From the NCBI RefSeq assembly GCF_001546115.1, contig NZ_KQ955209.1, positions 1,014,643 to 1,078,642 of the forward strand: 64,000 bases of DNA, given 5' to 3'. Position 1 is the stretch's first letter. Each line of letters opens with the position of its first letter. This DNA comes from Paracoccus aminovorans. GTDB taxonomy: Bacteria; Pseudomonadota; Alphaproteobacteria; Rhodobacterales; Rhodobacteraceae. This document shows positions 25,966 to 35,531 of this stretch, piece by piece. The position numbers and the translations under genes were made by a program. The notes below the pieces were generated by a model that did no database searches, had not been told where the DNA came from, and worked only from the letters and a program-made list of their open reading frames with translations.

Positions 25966-27663
25966 ATGACGCATCCGCTTTCCCGTTCGGCCGCGCCGCA
26001 GGACGGGCTGTCGCATGTGCGCGGACCGGCCGAGCCGCCGCTGAAACATGCCACCATCCCGCAACTGCTGGCCGAGGCCGTGGCCGCGCATGGCGCGAAC
26101 GACGCGCTGGTGTTTCGCGAAAGCGGCGACCGGCTGAGCTATGCCGAATTTGCGGCCCGGGTGGACCGGGTCGCCGCCGGGCTGCTGTCCTTGGGCATCG
26201 CCAAGGGCGACCGGGTGGGGATCTGGTCGCCGAACCGGCTGGAATGGGTGCTGACCCAATTCGCCACCGCCCGCATCGGCGCCATCCTGGTCAATATCAA
26301 CCCGGCCTATCGGCTGTCCGAGCTGGACTATGCGCTGAACAAGGTCGGCTGCCGGGCGCTGATCGCCGCCAGCCGCTTCAAGAGTTCGGACTATGCCGGC
26401 ATGCTGCGCGAGCTGATGCCGGAACTGGCCGCCGACGGCGGCAGCGCGCGCTTTCCCGAACTGCGCCATGTGGTGATGATGCAGGACGATCCCGGCCCGG
26501 GCATGATCCCCTTTGCCGACCTGTCGGCCCGCGCCACGCCCGCGCTGCTGGCCGGTCTCGACCGGATCGCGCTCTACACGGACGAGCCGATCAACATCCA
26601 GTTCACCTCGGGCACCACCGGCCAGCCCAAGGGCGCGACGCTGTCGCATCTGAACATCGTCAACAACGGGCGCTTCGTCACCGACCGCATCGCGCTGACC
26701 CAGGCCGACCGGCTGGTGATCCCGGTGCCGCTTTACCATTGCTTCGGCATGGTGATGGGCGTCCTGGGCGCGGTCAGCAAGGGCGCGACCATGGTCTTCC
26801 CCTCCGAGGCCTTCGATCCCGCGCAGACGCTCGACGCGGTCGAGGCCGAGCGTGCGACGGCGCTTTACGGCGTGCCGACCATGTTCGTTGCCATGCTGCA
26901 GGAACTGGACAATGCGCATCGCGACCTCGCCAGTCTGCGCACCGGCATCATGGCCGGCGCGCTCTGCCCGATCGAGGTGATGAAGCGGGTCAACCGCGAC
27001 ATGCACATGCGCGAGGTGACGATCTGCTACGGCATGACCGAGACCTCGCCGGTGTCCTTCCAGAGCTTCACCGACGACCCGACCGAGAAGCGCTGCGAGA
27101 CCGTCGGCCGCATCCACCCGCATCTCGAGGTCCGCATCGTCGGCGAGGGCGGCGCGACCGTGCCGGTCGGCGAAAAGGGCGAGATCTGGACCCGGGGCTA
27201 TTCGGTGATGTCGGGCTATTGGGCCGATCCCGCCGCCAGTGCCGAGGCCATCCACGACGGCTGGATGCAGACCGGCGATCTGGGCACGCTGGACGAGCAG
27301 GGCTTCTGCACCATCGTCGGCCGGGTCAAGGACATGATCATCCGCGGCGGCGAAAACATTTATCCGCGCGAGATCGAGGAATTCCTGATCCGCCACCCGC
27401 AGGTGCGCGAGGTGCAGGTCTTCGGCATCCCCGACGACCGCTTTGGCGAAGAGGTCTGCGCCTGGGTCGTGCCCCGCAGCGGCCAGACCATCGACCCCGA
27501 GGCCCTGCGCGCGCATTGCAAGGGGCAGATCGCGCATTTCAAGGTGCCGCGCCATGTCCGCGTGGTGGCGGATCTGCCGATGACCGTCACCGGCAAGCCG
27601 CAGAAATTCGTCATGCGCGACCGCATGGTCGAGATGCTGCGGGCCGAGGCCGTGCAGTCCTGA
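25966..27663 (+). CDS. AMP-forming acyl-CoA synthetase
   Basis: 565 residues of the adenylate-forming family. The P-loop-like IQFTSGTTGQPKGATLSH is near 207, CYGMTETSPVSF near 357, the adenylate motif MQTGDLGTLDEQGF near 440, and the hinge/lysine region GRVKDMIIRGGENIYPREIEEF; a C-terminal Lys lies in VTGKPQKF. It activates a carboxylic acid to acyl-CoA via acyl-AMP. GAAAGGACAGGAGA precedes the ATG. It is 62 bases after the aldehyde dehydrogenase and probably cotranscribed. It is closest in pattern to medium/long-chain fatty-acyl-CoA ligases. Confidence 0.9.
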   Translation: MTHPLSRSAAPQDGLSHVRGPAEPPLKHATIPQLLAEAVAAHGANDALVFRESGDRLSYAEFAARVDRVAAGLLSLGIAKGDRVGIWSPNRLEWVLTQFATARIGAILVNINPAYRLSELDYALNKVGCRALIAASRFKSSDYAGMLRELMPELAADGGSARFPELRHVVMMQDDPGPGMIPFADLSARATPALLAGLDRIALYTDEPINIQFTSGTTGQPKGATLSHLNIVNNGRFVTDRIALTQADRLVIPVPLYHCFGMVMGVLGAVSKGATMVFPSEAFDPAQTLDAVEAERATALYGVPTMFVAMLQELDNAHRDLASLRTGIMAGALCPIEVMKRVNRDMHMREVTICYGMTETSPVSFQSFTDDPTEKRCETVGRIHPHLEVRIVGEGGATVPVGEKGEIWTRGYSVMSGYWADPAASAEAIHDGWMQTGDLGTLDEQGFCTIVGRVKDMIIRGGENIYPREIEEFLIRHPQVREVQVFGIPDDRFGEEVCAWVVPRSGQTIDPEALRAHCKGQIAHFKVPRHVRVVADLPMTVTGKPQKFVMRDRMVEMLRAEAVQS

Positions 27664-27678
27664 CGGCGGCGAGCGCGC

Positions 27679-28836
27679 TCAGTCGGCCTCGGGCCGCACC
27701 AGCCGGGCGCAGAAGCAGGTGGCGGCCACGGCCAGCGCCACCAGCGCCAGGCTGACCTGCAGCGAGGCCGCCTTGGCGATGAAGCCCATGATCGCCGGCC
27801 CGACCAGCAGCCCGGCATAGCCCATGGTCAGCACCCGCGACATCGAGCGCCCGCCATCCGCCAGCCCCAGCCGCCCGGCGGCCGAGAACAGGATCGGGAT
27901 GACATTCGCCATGCCAAGCCCGCAGAGCGCCAGCGCCGCCAGCACCGGGGCCACGGCCCCCGCGACCAGCATCGCCGCCAGCGCCAGCGCCACCGTCGCC
28001 GTGCCCAGCCGGAACAGCCGCACCGCGCCGAAAATGCGGTTGGCAGGGTCGCCCAGCAGCCGGCCCAGCAGCATGCTGCCGGCAAAGACCGCGTAACCCA
28101 GCGCTCCGGTGCTCTCGCTGGCGCCGAGGATGCGCACCAGGTAGAGCGCCGCCCAATCCATGATCGCGCCCTCGGCGAAGAAGATGGCGAATGCCACCGC
28201 GCCAAGCGCCAGCACCCGCAGCCCCGGCGCCCCGGTGCCGCCGCGCGCTTGCGCCGGGGTGGCGTCGTCCCGCGGCGCGGGGGCGCCGCCCGCGCAGGTG
28301 GCGGCCAGCGCCGCAAGCAGCAGGATCAGCACGCCGGCCGCGACCAGGCTGGCCGGCGCGGCGCCGCCGGCATGGGCGCGCCAGGCATAGCCGGCGGCGC
28401 CGGCCAGGGTTCCGGCGCTGAACATGGCGTGAAAGAAGGACATCACCGGCCGGCCGGCGCGGGCCTCGAACTGCGCAGCATGGCTGTTCATCGCCACGTC
28501 CAGCGCGCCGAAGACCACGCCGCAGAAACCCGCGACCAGCGCCGCCTGTCCCATCTGCCCGACCAGCGCCACGGCGGCGATGCCGGCGCCGAACAGCCCG
28601 GCCGCAAGGCAGGAGACCCGCCCGGCGCCGAAGCGAGCCATCAGCCGCGGCACCAGGTTCATCGAGGCGATGGCCCCGGCCGCGAAGCACAGAAGCACCA
28701 GGCCGATCTGCGCCTCGTCCATGCCGGTGCGCCGGCCGAGCGCCGGCAGGTTGGCGCCCCAGACGCCGGCGCCGATGCCGGCGGCCAGGAAACAGGCCAG
28801 AAGCATCAACCGGGTCTGGCGGGGCGAGGGCGGCAT
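27679..28836 (-). CDS. Major facilitator superfamily transporter
   Basis: 385 residues with about 12 hydrophobic helices. The loop MNLVPRLMARFGAGRV after helix 2 is an MFS-type motif, and FGALDVAMNSHAAQFE matches FucP/YbjJ-type members. The ATG at 28836 has AGGAAAG upstream; the frame open to 28893 lacks support. It is convergent with the acyl-CoA synthetase (15-base gap) and upstream of no other gene on its strand. The substrate is unknown; a sugar or drug efflux role cannot be separated. Confidence 0.82.
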   Translation of the reverse strand: MPPSPRQTRLMLLACFLAAGIGAGVWGANLPALGRRTGMDEAQIGLVLLCFAAGAIASMNLVPRLMARFGAGRVSCLAAGLFGAGIAAVALVGQMGQAALVAGFCGVVFGALDVAMNSHAAQFEARAGRPVMSFFHAMFSAGTLAGAAGYAWRAHAGGAAPASLVAAGVLILLLAALAATCAGGAPAPRDDATPAQARGGTGAPGLRVLALGAVAFAIFFAEGAIMDWAALYLVRILGASESTGALGYAVFAGSMLLGRLLGDPANRIFGAVRLFRLGTATVALALAAMLVAGAVAPVLAALALCGLGMANVIPILFSAAGRLGLADGGRSMSRVLTMGYAGLLVGPAIMGFIAKAASLQVSLALVALAVAATCFCARLVRPEAD

Positions 28837-28902
28837 GGCGATCTTTCCTGCGGGTGAAAGGCGCGCGATGCCATGGCGGCGCCGATTCTGCAAATCGGGG
28901 GA

Positions 28903-30279
28903 TCAGGCGGCGCGGGGGAAATGCAGCCGGGCGCAAAGGCCGCGACCGCCGGCGCCGGGATGCAGGCCCAGCCGGCCGCCGAAAAGCCGGGCGATTTCCT
29001 CGACCACCGGCAGGCCCAGGCCCAGGCCCGGCCCCTGGCTCTGACCCTGGCCGCGCGCGAAACGGCCGATGGCGGCGGCGCGGGCCTCGGCCGGGATGCC
29101 GGGGCCGTCGTCCTCGACCTCCAGCACGGCCTCGTCGCCCTCGGCGCGGACGCGGATCGTCACCATCGCACCGCGCCCGGTGTGCAGGATCGCGTTCGAG
29201 ATCAGGTTGGCCAGCGCCTCGCCCAGCAGAAGCGGTTCGGCGCGGACGGGCAGGGCGCCCTCGCCCTCGAAACCCAGGTCGATGCCGGCCTCGGCGGCGG
29301 CGGGGATCTGCTCGGCGGTCAGGTCGCGGGCGAAGCCGGCAAGGTCGATCACGTCGGGCGCCCGGCCCGCCGCCGCATCGACCTTGGCCAGCAGCAGAAG
29401 CTGCGCCAGGATGCGCTCGGCATGGGCGACCGCCGCGTCGCCCTTGGCGGCGGCGGTCTGCGCCTCGGCCAGCGTGCCGGCGCGGGCCGCCAGTGCCAGC
29501 TGCGTGCGCACCACGGCCAGCGGCGTGCGCAGCTGGTGGCCGGCGTTGCCGGTGAAATTGCGCAACCCGTCCAGCGCCGATTTCAGCCGCAGCATGAAGC
29601 CGTTGATGGCGCCGACCAGCCCGCGCACCTCGCTGGGCACCGGAGTCTCGACCGGCGACAGATCGTCGGGGCTGCGGGTGGCGATGGCCTCGGACAGCCG
29701 CGACAAGGGCCGCAGCGAAACGGTGACGGCGATGCCGACGATCAGCGCCGCGCCCAGCATCATCAGCCCCAGCCGCAGGGCCGAGCGCATCAGGATGGTC
29801 CGCGTCAGCTCCTCGCGCGCGGTGGTGGTCTCGGCCACGGTGACGGTAAAGGGCACCTCGTCGATGCCGGTCGAGGCGGCGCGGGCCAGCGTCGCCACCC
29901 GCACCGGCTGGTCGCGGAACAGGCCGTCGGCAAAGCCCGGCTCGCCGCCCGGCACCGCCGGCGCGACCGGCAGGTCGGCATAGCCGGTGACCAGCCGCCC
30001 CGGCGGGCCGTCGACGCGATAGAACACCCGGTCCTCGGCCGCCGAGCTGAGCATTTCCAGCGCGCCATAGGGGATCTCGATGGCGATCATGCCGTCTTCG
30101 TCCAGCGAGGCGCGCTCGGCGATGACCAGGGCCGAGCCGGCCAGCACCCGGTCGGCCAGCGCCGTCGCCATGTGCCGCGCCTCGCGCCCGGTGTCGACCA
30201 GCGCCAGCGCGCCGAAGACCGCCGTCGCCGCCAGGAGCCACAGCAGCAGCCGGCGGCGGATCGAGAACGGCCGGCTCAT
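28903..30279 (-). CDS. tctE: Sensor histidine kinase, TctE type
   Basis: 458 residues: membrane helix at 9-28, a periplasmic domain to about 165 (TctE-type sensor, with VFYRVDGPPGRLVTGYADLP), a second helix 167-190, HAMP-like linker, then HisKA with the phosphoacceptor His in GNAGHQLRTPLAVVRTQ. An HATPase domain follows (ALANLISNAILHTGRG, VEDDGPGIPAE, GPGLGLGLPVVEEI). Its start overlaps the response regulator stop by four bases. It faces a solute-binding gene and the tctCBA transporter, so it probably senses tricarboxylates or a related acid and controls their uptake. Confidence 0.87.
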   Translation of the reverse strand: MSRPFSIRRRLLLWLLAATAVFGALALVDTGREARHMATALADRVLAGSALVIAERASLDEDGMIAIEIPYGALEMLSSAAEDRVFYRVDGPPGRLVTGYADLPVAPAVPGGEPGFADGLFRDQPVRVATLARAASTGIDEVPFTVTVAETTTAREELTRTILMRSALRLGLMMLGAALIVGIAVTVSLRPLSRLSEAIATRSPDDLSPVETPVPSEVRGLVGAINGFMLRLKSALDGLRNFTGNAGHQLRTPLAVVRTQLALAARAGTLAEAQTAAAKGDAAVAHAERILAQLLLLAKVDAAAGRAPDVIDLAGFARDLTAEQIPAAAEAGIDLGFEGEGALPVRAEPLLLGEALANLISNAILHTGRGAMVTIRVRAEGDEAVLEVEDDGPGIPAEARAAAIGRFARGQGQSQGPGLGLGLPVVEEIARLFGGRLGLHPGAGGRGLCARLHFPRAA

Positions 30280-30941
30280 GCCCGGTCCAGGAAATAGCCG
30301 ATGCCGCGCGCCGTGCGCACCGTCAGCCCGGCCGCCGCCAGGCGCTTGCGCAGCCGGCTGACATATTGCTCGATGGCATTGGCCGACAGGTCGTCTTCCA
30401 GCGAGGTCAGCGACTGCACGATGCTGTCGCGCGGCACCACCTTGCCGGCGCGGGTGATGAGCAATTCCAGCAGGCCGCGTTCGCGCGCGGGCAGGTCCAG
30501 CGGCTGGCCCTCGACCGAAAAGCTGCGGCTGTTCTGGTCGAAGCTCAGCGCGCCGAAGCTGACCGTCGCCGTGCGCAAGCCCGCCTGCCGGCGCAAAAGC
30601 GAGCGGATGCGGGCCTCGAACTCGCCGATGTCGAAGGGCTTGATGAGGTAGTCGTCGGCGCCGAGGTCGAGGCCGCGCACCCGCTCCTCGGGCGTGCCGC
30701 GCGCGGTCAGGATCATCACCGCCGCCGGGTTCCTGCGCGCCCGCATGGCGCGCAGCACCTCGAGCCCGTCCATCTGCGGCAGGTTCAGGTCCAGGATCAC
30801 CAGCTCGAAGCTTTCCGCCGCCGCCAAGGCCTCGGCCGAGGCGCCGTCATGGACCACGTCCACGGCATAGCCGGACTGGCGCAAGAGCGCCGACAGGCCC
30901 TCGGCCAGCGAAAGATTGTCCTCGACCAGCAGGATGCGCAT
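30276..30941 (-). CDS. tctD: Response regulator, TctD type (OmpR family)
   Basis: 221 residues. The receiver domain has the phosphoacceptor Asp 51 in LVILDLNLPQMDG and the conserved Lys in DDYLIKPFDIGEFEAR. The C-terminal winged helix includes LSANAIEQYVSRLRKRL and RTARGIGYFLD. GGAGGGGG precedes the ATG at 30941. It is first in a two-gene unit with the histidine kinase and divergent from a solute-binding gene, the usual place for autoregulated activators of tripartite tricarboxylate transport. Confidence 0.9.
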   Translation of the reverse strand: MRILLVEDNLSLAEGLSALLRQSGYAVDVVHDGASAEALAAAESFELVILDLNLPQMDGLEVLRAMRARRNPAAVMILTARGTPEERVRGLDLGADDYLIKPFDIGEFEARIRSLLRRQAGLRTATVSFGALSFDQNSRSFSVEGQPLDLPARERGLLELLITRAGKVVPRDSIVQSLTSLEDDLSANAIEQYVSRLRKRLAAAGLTVRTARGIGYFLDRA

Positions 30942-31022
30942 GAATCCCCCTCCGGTCCGGCAGGTTAGCCTGCGTGCCGGCGCTTGTGAACGGGGTCCGG
31001 CTGGGGCAGTCTGGCGGCCATC

Positions 31023-32096
31023 ATGCGCCTTGCCCTGCTGCCCGCCCTGCTGATCCTGGCCCTGACCGGCATCGCCCGGGCCGAGGCGGTGCTGTTTCCC
31101 GCGCCATCCGGGCAGGCGGCGGGCGAACTCACGATCTATTCCTCGCTCGACGACGATCTGGCCCGGCCGCTGGTCGAGGCGTTCCAGCAGCGCCGGCCCG
31201 ACCTTGCCCTGCGCTACGAGAACCTGCTGACCGGCGCCCTGCACGACCGCATCGTGGCCGAGACCGAGGCGGGCACCGGCACGGCGGATTTCGCCTTTTC
31301 CTCGGCCATGGACCTGCAGGTGAAGCTGGCGAACGACGGCTTCGCCCGGCCGGTGGTGACGCCCGACACGCCCGGCTGGCCGGATTGGGCGAACTGGCGC
31401 GACACCGCCTATGCGCTGACCTTTGAGCCGGCGGTCTTCGCCTATCACAAGCCCAGCTTCCGCGACCACCCGCCGCCCGCCACCCGGGCCGAGCTGCTGG
31501 AATGGATGGCGCGCCACCCGGCCGAGGCGCAGGGCCGCATCGGCACCTATGACGTGGCGCGCTCGGGCGTCGGCTATCTGTTCCTGGCCCGCGACCAGGA
31601 GCTTTATCCGCAGATCTGGGACGTGGTGCGCGCGATGGGCCGCATGGGCGTGCGGCAATACCCGACCACGGCCGAGATCCTGGCCCGCATCGCGGACGGC
31701 AGGCTGGCGGTGGGCTACAACCTGCTCGGCTCCTATGCCGCCGACTGGGCGCGCCAGAACCCGGAGGAGGTGGGCGTGATCCTGCCGCGCGACTTCACCG
31801 TCGTCGTCTCGCGCGTGGCGCTGGTGCCGCGCGCGGCGCGGGCGCCGGAACTGGGCGCGGAGTTCCTGGCCTTCCTGATGTCGCCCGAGGGGCAGGCGCT
31901 GCTGTCGCGCACGTTGCGGCTGTCGGCCGTCAGCCTCGAGGTGGCGGGGCAGGATTCGCCGCTGGGCGGCATGGCGGGGCTGGAGGGCGTGCGGCTGAAG
32001 CCGGTGCCGGTCAGCCCCGGGCTGCTGGCCTATCTGGACCAGGCGACGCGCGCCCGGCTGCTGGCGCGCTGGAATCGGGCACTGTCGGCCAAATAG
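31023..32096 (+). CDS. Periplasmic solute-binding protein, ABC-type, without partners
   Basis: 357 residues with a Sec signal peptide (MRLALLPALLILALTGIARA, cleavage near 20-22). The fold is of the iron/polyamine (extracellular-binding family 1) type: ELTIYSSLDDDLARPLVEAFQQRRP, FAFSSAMDLQ, YDVARSGVGYLFLARD. No ABC permease or ATPase is adjacent. The gene is divergent from tctDE and upstream of tctCBA, an arrangement common in Proteobacteria where such a protein is thought to work as a periplasmic sensor partner of the TctE kinase rather than in transport. That role is inference here. Confidence 0.78.
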   Translation: MRLALLPALLILALTGIARAEAVLFPAPSGQAAGELTIYSSLDDDLARPLVEAFQQRRPDLALRYENLLTGALHDRIVAETEAGTGTADFAFSSAMDLQVKLANDGFARPVVTPDTPGWPDWANWRDTAYALTFEPAVFAYHKPSFRDHPPPATRAELLEWMARHPAEAQGRIGTYDVARSGVGYLFLARDQELYPQIWDVVRAMGRMGVRQYPTTAEILARIADGRLAVGYNLLGSYAADWARQNPEEVGVILPRDFTVVVSRVALVPRAARAPELGAEFLAFLMSPEGQALLSRTLRLSAVSLEVAGQDSPLGGMAGLEGVRLKPVPVSPGLLAYLDQATRARLLARWNRALSAK

Positions 32097-32129
32097 GTTC
32101 CGGCAAATTTTTCACGCCCGCGTCAGGTC

Positions 32130-32149
32130 CATGACAGGTTTCTGTGATG
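32130..32149. promoter_or_regulatory. Inverted repeat upstream of tctC
   Basis: CATGACAG-GTTT-CTGTGATG, arms matching except one base, lies 130-149 bases before the tctC ATG and 34 bases after the binding-protein stop. It is a candidate operator for TctD. No other signal is evident in this 182-base gap. Confidence 0.35.
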
Positions 32150-32278
32150 CAAAGGGCGCAGGGCCCGCCAGCGGGTTCACGGAGGACCGCCCGCATTCCG
32201 GGAGAGATGCGGGCCAAAGCCAGAAAAACAGGAAAACGGGCCGGCGCCGCCGCGCGTCCGGCCGATGCGGAGGAAACC

Positions 32279-33220
32279 ATGAAGCATCTCGTTCTCGCCA
32301 GCCTCTTTGCCGGTGCCATGGCGCTGCCGGCCATGGCCGACTACACCATCATCGCGCCCGCCAACCCCGGCGGCGGCTGGGACCAGACCGCGCGCACCAT
32401 GCAGACCGTGCTGCAAGAGGAAGGCATCTCGAAATCGGTGCAGGTCCAGAACGTGCCCGGCGCCGGCGGCACCATCGGCCTGGCGCAATTCGCCAGCCAG
32501 AACAAGGGCAACCCGGATGCGCTGATCGTCGGCGGCTATGTCATGGTCGGCGCCATCCTGACCAACAACTCGCCCGTCTCGCTGAAGGACGTGACCCCCA
32601 TCGCGCGCCTGACTGGCGAATACGAGGCCATCGTCGTGCCCGCCGCGTCCGAGATCCAGGACATGGCCGGACTGGTCGAGAAGCTGAAGGCGGACCCGGG
32701 CGCGGTCAGCTGGGCCGGCGGTTCGGCCGGCGGCACCGACCATATCGCCGTCGGGCTGATCGCCAAGGCGGCGGGCGTCGATCCGACCAGGATCAACTAC
32801 ATCGCCTATTCCGGCGGCGGCGAGGCGCTGGCGGCGATCCTGGGCAACCAGGTGACGGCCGGCATCTCCTCGCTGGGCGAGTTCGAGGCCCAGATCCAGG
32901 CCGGCACCCTGCGCCTGCTGGCGGTTTCCGCGCCCGAGCGGCTGGAGGGCGTCGATGCCCCGACCCTGCAAGAGGCCGGGCTGGACGTGACGCTGGAGAA
33001 CTGGCGCATGGTCGCCGCCGCCCCGGGCCTTTCGGACGAGCAGAAGGCCAAGGTCACCGCCGATGTCGAGAAGATGGCCAAGTCGGAAAACTGGCAGAAG
33101 CAGCTGGCCGACAAGGGCTGGATGGACACCTTCCTGGCCGGGCCCGAGTTCGACGCCCAGCTCGCCAAGGACACCGAGGCCACCGCCGCGATCCTCAAGG
33201 ACATCGGTCTGGTGAAATGA
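32279..33220 (+). CDS. tctC: Tripartite tricarboxylate transporter substrate-binding protein TctC
   Basis: 313 residues with signal peptide ([20 protein letters not shown], cleavage near 20). TctC-family motifs are [58 protein letters not shown] and [13 protein letters not shown]. It delivers citrate or a related acid to the TctAB membrane complex. The ATG at 32279 is chosen over the frame start at 32144 because it gives a clean signal peptide and follows GCGGAGGAAACC. The stop overlaps tctB by four bases. Confidence 0.92.
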   Translation: MKHLVLASLFAGAMALPAMADYTIIAPANPGGGWDQTARTMQTVLQEEGISKSVQVQNVPGAGGTIGLAQFASQNKGNPDALIVGGYVMVGAILTNNSPVSLKDVTPIARLTGEYEAIVVPAASEIQDMAGLVEKLKADPGAVSWAGGSAGGTDHIAVGLIAKAAGVDPTRINYIAYSGGGEALAAILGNQVTAGISSLGEFEAQIQAGTLRLLAVSAPERLEGVDAPTLQEAGLDVTLENWRMVAAAPGLSDEQKAKVTADVEKMAKSENWQKQLADKGWMDTFLAGPEFDAQLAKDTEATAAILKDIGLVK

Positions 33221-33711
33221 GCGACCTGCAACCGCAAACCAAGCGCCGCCCGGATGGGGCGGCGCTTGTCATCGCGGCCGGCCTTGCGGTCATCGCCGGG
33301 GTGATGTTGTGGGACAGCGCCCGGCTGGCCGATCTGGGCGGCTATTCCGGCGTCGGCCCGGCCAGCGTGCCGCGCGTGGTGGCTGGCGGCCTGCTGGGGC
33401 TGGCCGGCTGGACCGTGCTGGCCGCGTTGCGCGGCGATTTCCCCGAGCGGCCGCCGCAAAGGGTCGCGCCGGTGCTGTGGATCGTCGCGGGGCTGGCCGT
33501 GCAGTTGCTGCTGCTGCATGTCGCGGGCTTTTCCATCGCGACGGGCATCCTGTTCGCCTGCACCGCCTTCGCCTTCGGCAAGCGCAACCTGGCCATGACC
33601 CTGCCCATCGGCATCGCCTTCGCCTTTGTGGTCTGGGTGGTCTTCTCGCAACTCCTGATGCTGCACCTGCCGCCCGGCCCGCTGGAGCATCTGTTCTTTC
33701 CGGGGGGCTGA
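33217..33711 (+). CDS. tctB: Tripartite tricarboxylate transporter small subunit TctB
   Basis: 164 residues with four hydrophobic helices. The N-terminal helix ends in LGGYSGVGPASVPRVVAGGLL, the typical TctB motif with YxGxGPaxxP, and a C-terminal FFPGG. It is the small membrane subunit of the secondary tripartite transporter. ATG overlaps the tctC stop (ATGA) and the stop is three bases before tctA, so the three genes form one translationally tight operon. Confidence 0.9.
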   Translation: MSDLQPQTKRRPDGAALVIAAGLAVIAGVMLWDSARLADLGGYSGVGPASVPRVVAGGLLGLAGWTVLAALRGDFPERPPQRVAPVLWIVAGLAVQLLLLHVAGFSIATGILFACTAFAFGKRNLAMTLPIGIAFAFVVWVVFSQLLMLHLPPGPLEHLFFPGG

Positions 33712-33714
33712 GCC

Positions 33715-35232
33715 ATGGGCGCCTTCGATTTCCTGATGCAGGGGCTGGCAACCGCCGCCGACCCGATGCTGCTGTTCTATGCGCTGATCGGCGTCACGCT
33801 GGGCACCGCCGTGGGCGTGCTGCCCGGCATCGGCCCGGCGCTGACCGTGGCGCTGCTTCTGCCCGTGACCTATCGGCTGGACCCGGCCGGCTCGCTCATC
33901 ATGTTCGCCGGCATCTATTACGGCGGCATGTATGGCGGCTCGACCACCTCGATCCTGCTCAATACGCCGGGCGAGAGCGCCTCGATCATCACCGCGCTGG
34001 AAGGCAACAAGATGGCCCGCAAGGGCCGGGGTGGGCCGGCGCTGGCCACCGCGGCCATCGGGTCCTTCATCGCCGGGCTGATCGCGACGCTGCTGCTGGC
34101 CTTCCTGGCGCCGACCATCGTCAAGCTGGCGCTGGTCTTCGGCCCGCGCGAATATTTCGCGCTGATGGTGCTGGCCTTCGTCACCGTCTCGGCCGCCTTC
34201 GGCGATTCCGCCCTGCGCGGGCTCACGTCGCTGTTTCTGGGCCTGGCGCTGGCCTGCGTCGGCATCGACCAGCTGACCGGGCAGGCGCGGCTGTCCTTCG
34301 GCCAGGCCGAACTTCTGGACGGGATTGAGGTCACCACCATGGCCGTCGCCATGTTCGCGGTGGGCGAGGCGCTGTTCATCGCCGGCCAGCGCGATCAGCA
34401 CGACGACGAGGTCACCGCCGTCAAGGGCTCGGTCTGGATGAGCCGCAGCGACTGGGCGCGTTCGTGGAAGCCCTGGCTGCGCGGCACCGTCATCGGCTTT
34501 CCGATCGGCGCCATGCCCGCGGGCGGGGCCGAGATCGGCACCTTCCTGTCCTATGCGACCGAGAAGAAGCTCTCGAAGCACCCCGAGGAATTCGGCCAGG
34601 GCGCCATCGAGGGCGTGGCCGGCCCCGAAGCGGCGAACAACGCCAGCGCGGCGGGCACGCTGGTGCCGCTTCTGACGCTGGGCCTGCCGACCTCGGCCAC
34701 GGCGGCGATCATGCTGGCGGGCTTCCAGCAGTTCGGGCTGCAACCGGGGCCGCTGCTCTTTGCCACCAACCCGACGCTGGTCTGGGGGCTGATCGCCAGC
34801 CTGCTGATCGCCAACGCCATGCTGCTGGTGCTGAACCTGCCGCTGATCGGGCTGTGGGTGAAGCTCTTGACCGTGCCGAAACCCTGGCTCTATGCCGGCA
34901 TCCTGCTGTTCGCGACGCTCGGCACCATCGGCGCCAACCCCTCCAGCGTCGAGCTGGGGATGCTTCTGGGCTTCGGCGTGCTGGGCTACGTGATGCGGCT
35001 TTACGGCTATCCCATCGCGCCCATCGTCGTCGGGCTGATCCTGGGCCCGATGGCCGAGCAGCAGTTGCGCCGGGCGCTGTCGATCAGCCAGGGCGACTGG
35101 AGCTATCTGCTGCATTCGCCCATCGCCGCCACGCTTCTGGGCATCGCTGCCTTGGCGCTGATCGTGCCGCTGATCCTGCGGGCGCGCGGCAAGGGCCAGG
35201 TGCTGGCGCAGCTTGCCGGCGACGAGGACTGA
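33715..35232 (+). CDS. tctA: Tripartite tricarboxylate transporter large subunit TctA
   Basis: 505 residues with about 10-12 membrane helices. The family signature [21 protein letters not shown] is followed by [23 protein letters not shown]. Later [22 protein letters not shown] and [26 protein letters not shown] repeat the internal signature. It is the transport subunit of the Na+ or proton-coupled tripartite carrier. It ends the tctCBA operon and is followed by a GC hairpin. Confidence 0.94.
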   Translation: MGAFDFLMQGLATAADPMLLFYALIGVTLGTAVGVLPGIGPALTVALLLPVTYRLDPAGSLIMFAGIYYGGMYGGSTTSILLNTPGESASIITALEGNKMARKGRGGPALATAAIGSFIAGLIATLLLAFLAPTIVKLALVFGPREYFALMVLAFVTVSAAFGDSALRGLTSLFLGLALACVGIDQLTGQARLSFGQAELLDGIEVTTMAVAMFAVGEALFIAGQRDQHDDEVTAVKGSVWMSRSDWARSWKPWLRGTVIGFPIGAMPAGGAEIGTFLSYATEKKLSKHPEEFGQGAIEGVAGPEAANNASAAGTLVPLLTLGLPTSATAAIMLAGFQQFGLQPGPLLFATNPTLVWGLIASLLIANAMLLVLNLPLIGLWVKLLTVPKPWLYAGILLFATLGTIGANPSSVELGMLLGFGVLGYVMRLYGYPIAPIVVGLILGPMAEQQLRRALSISQGDWSYLLHSPIAATLLGIAALALIVPLILRARGKGQVLAQLAGDED

Positions 35233-35240
35233 GACCCGCG

Positions 35241-35271
35241 ACCCCGGCCCGCCCAACGGCGCGGCCGGGGT
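35241..35271 (+). terminator. Hairpin after tctA
   Basis: ACCCCGGCC (35241-35249) and GGCCGGGGT (35263-35271), a perfect 9-bp stem with a 13-base loop, 9 bases after the tctA stop. There is no T-run. Confidence 0.5.
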
Positions 35272-35378
35272 TGCCATGCCCTGCGCACATGGCGGCATTG
35301 CCCAAATGCTGCGTTGCGGAAACGGCGGGAGAGGCCCATCTCTGTTGGCGTAGAAACACCGACAGACAGGCAAAGCAG

Positions 35379-35531
35379 ATGACCGCCCTTCAGTCCCTCC
35401 GCTCGTTCTTCGGCGCCTTCCGGGCCGCCGTCCACGCCGCCGCCGCGGTAGACATGCACCGCACTCCGGACGCGCGCGACCTGAAGAAACTGGGCATTCC
35501 CAAGGCTGCCTTCAGCCAGATCCACCTGTAA
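35379..35531 (+). CDS. Short DUF1127-like peptide
   Basis: 50 residues: MTALQSLRSFFGAFRAAVHA then a tail PDARDLKKLGIPKAAFSQIHL. A basic amphipathic N-terminus and the tail pattern DLxxLGIxxxxF resemble short DUF1127 proteins, small Arg-rich peptides linked in Agrobacterium and Rhodobacter to RNA and stress-related functions. It stands alone between the tct operon and aroG. AAAGCAG before the ATG is a weak ribosome site. GGAAAC upstream resembles but does not match the EcfG -35. Confidence 0.55.
   Translation: MTALQSLRSFFGAFRAAVHAAAAVDMHRTPDARDLKKLGIPKAAFSQIHL

Noticed and set aside
35330..35378. EcfG-type promoter before the DUF1127-like gene
   Set aside because: The box reads GGAAAC, not GGAAC, so it is one base off in the -35.
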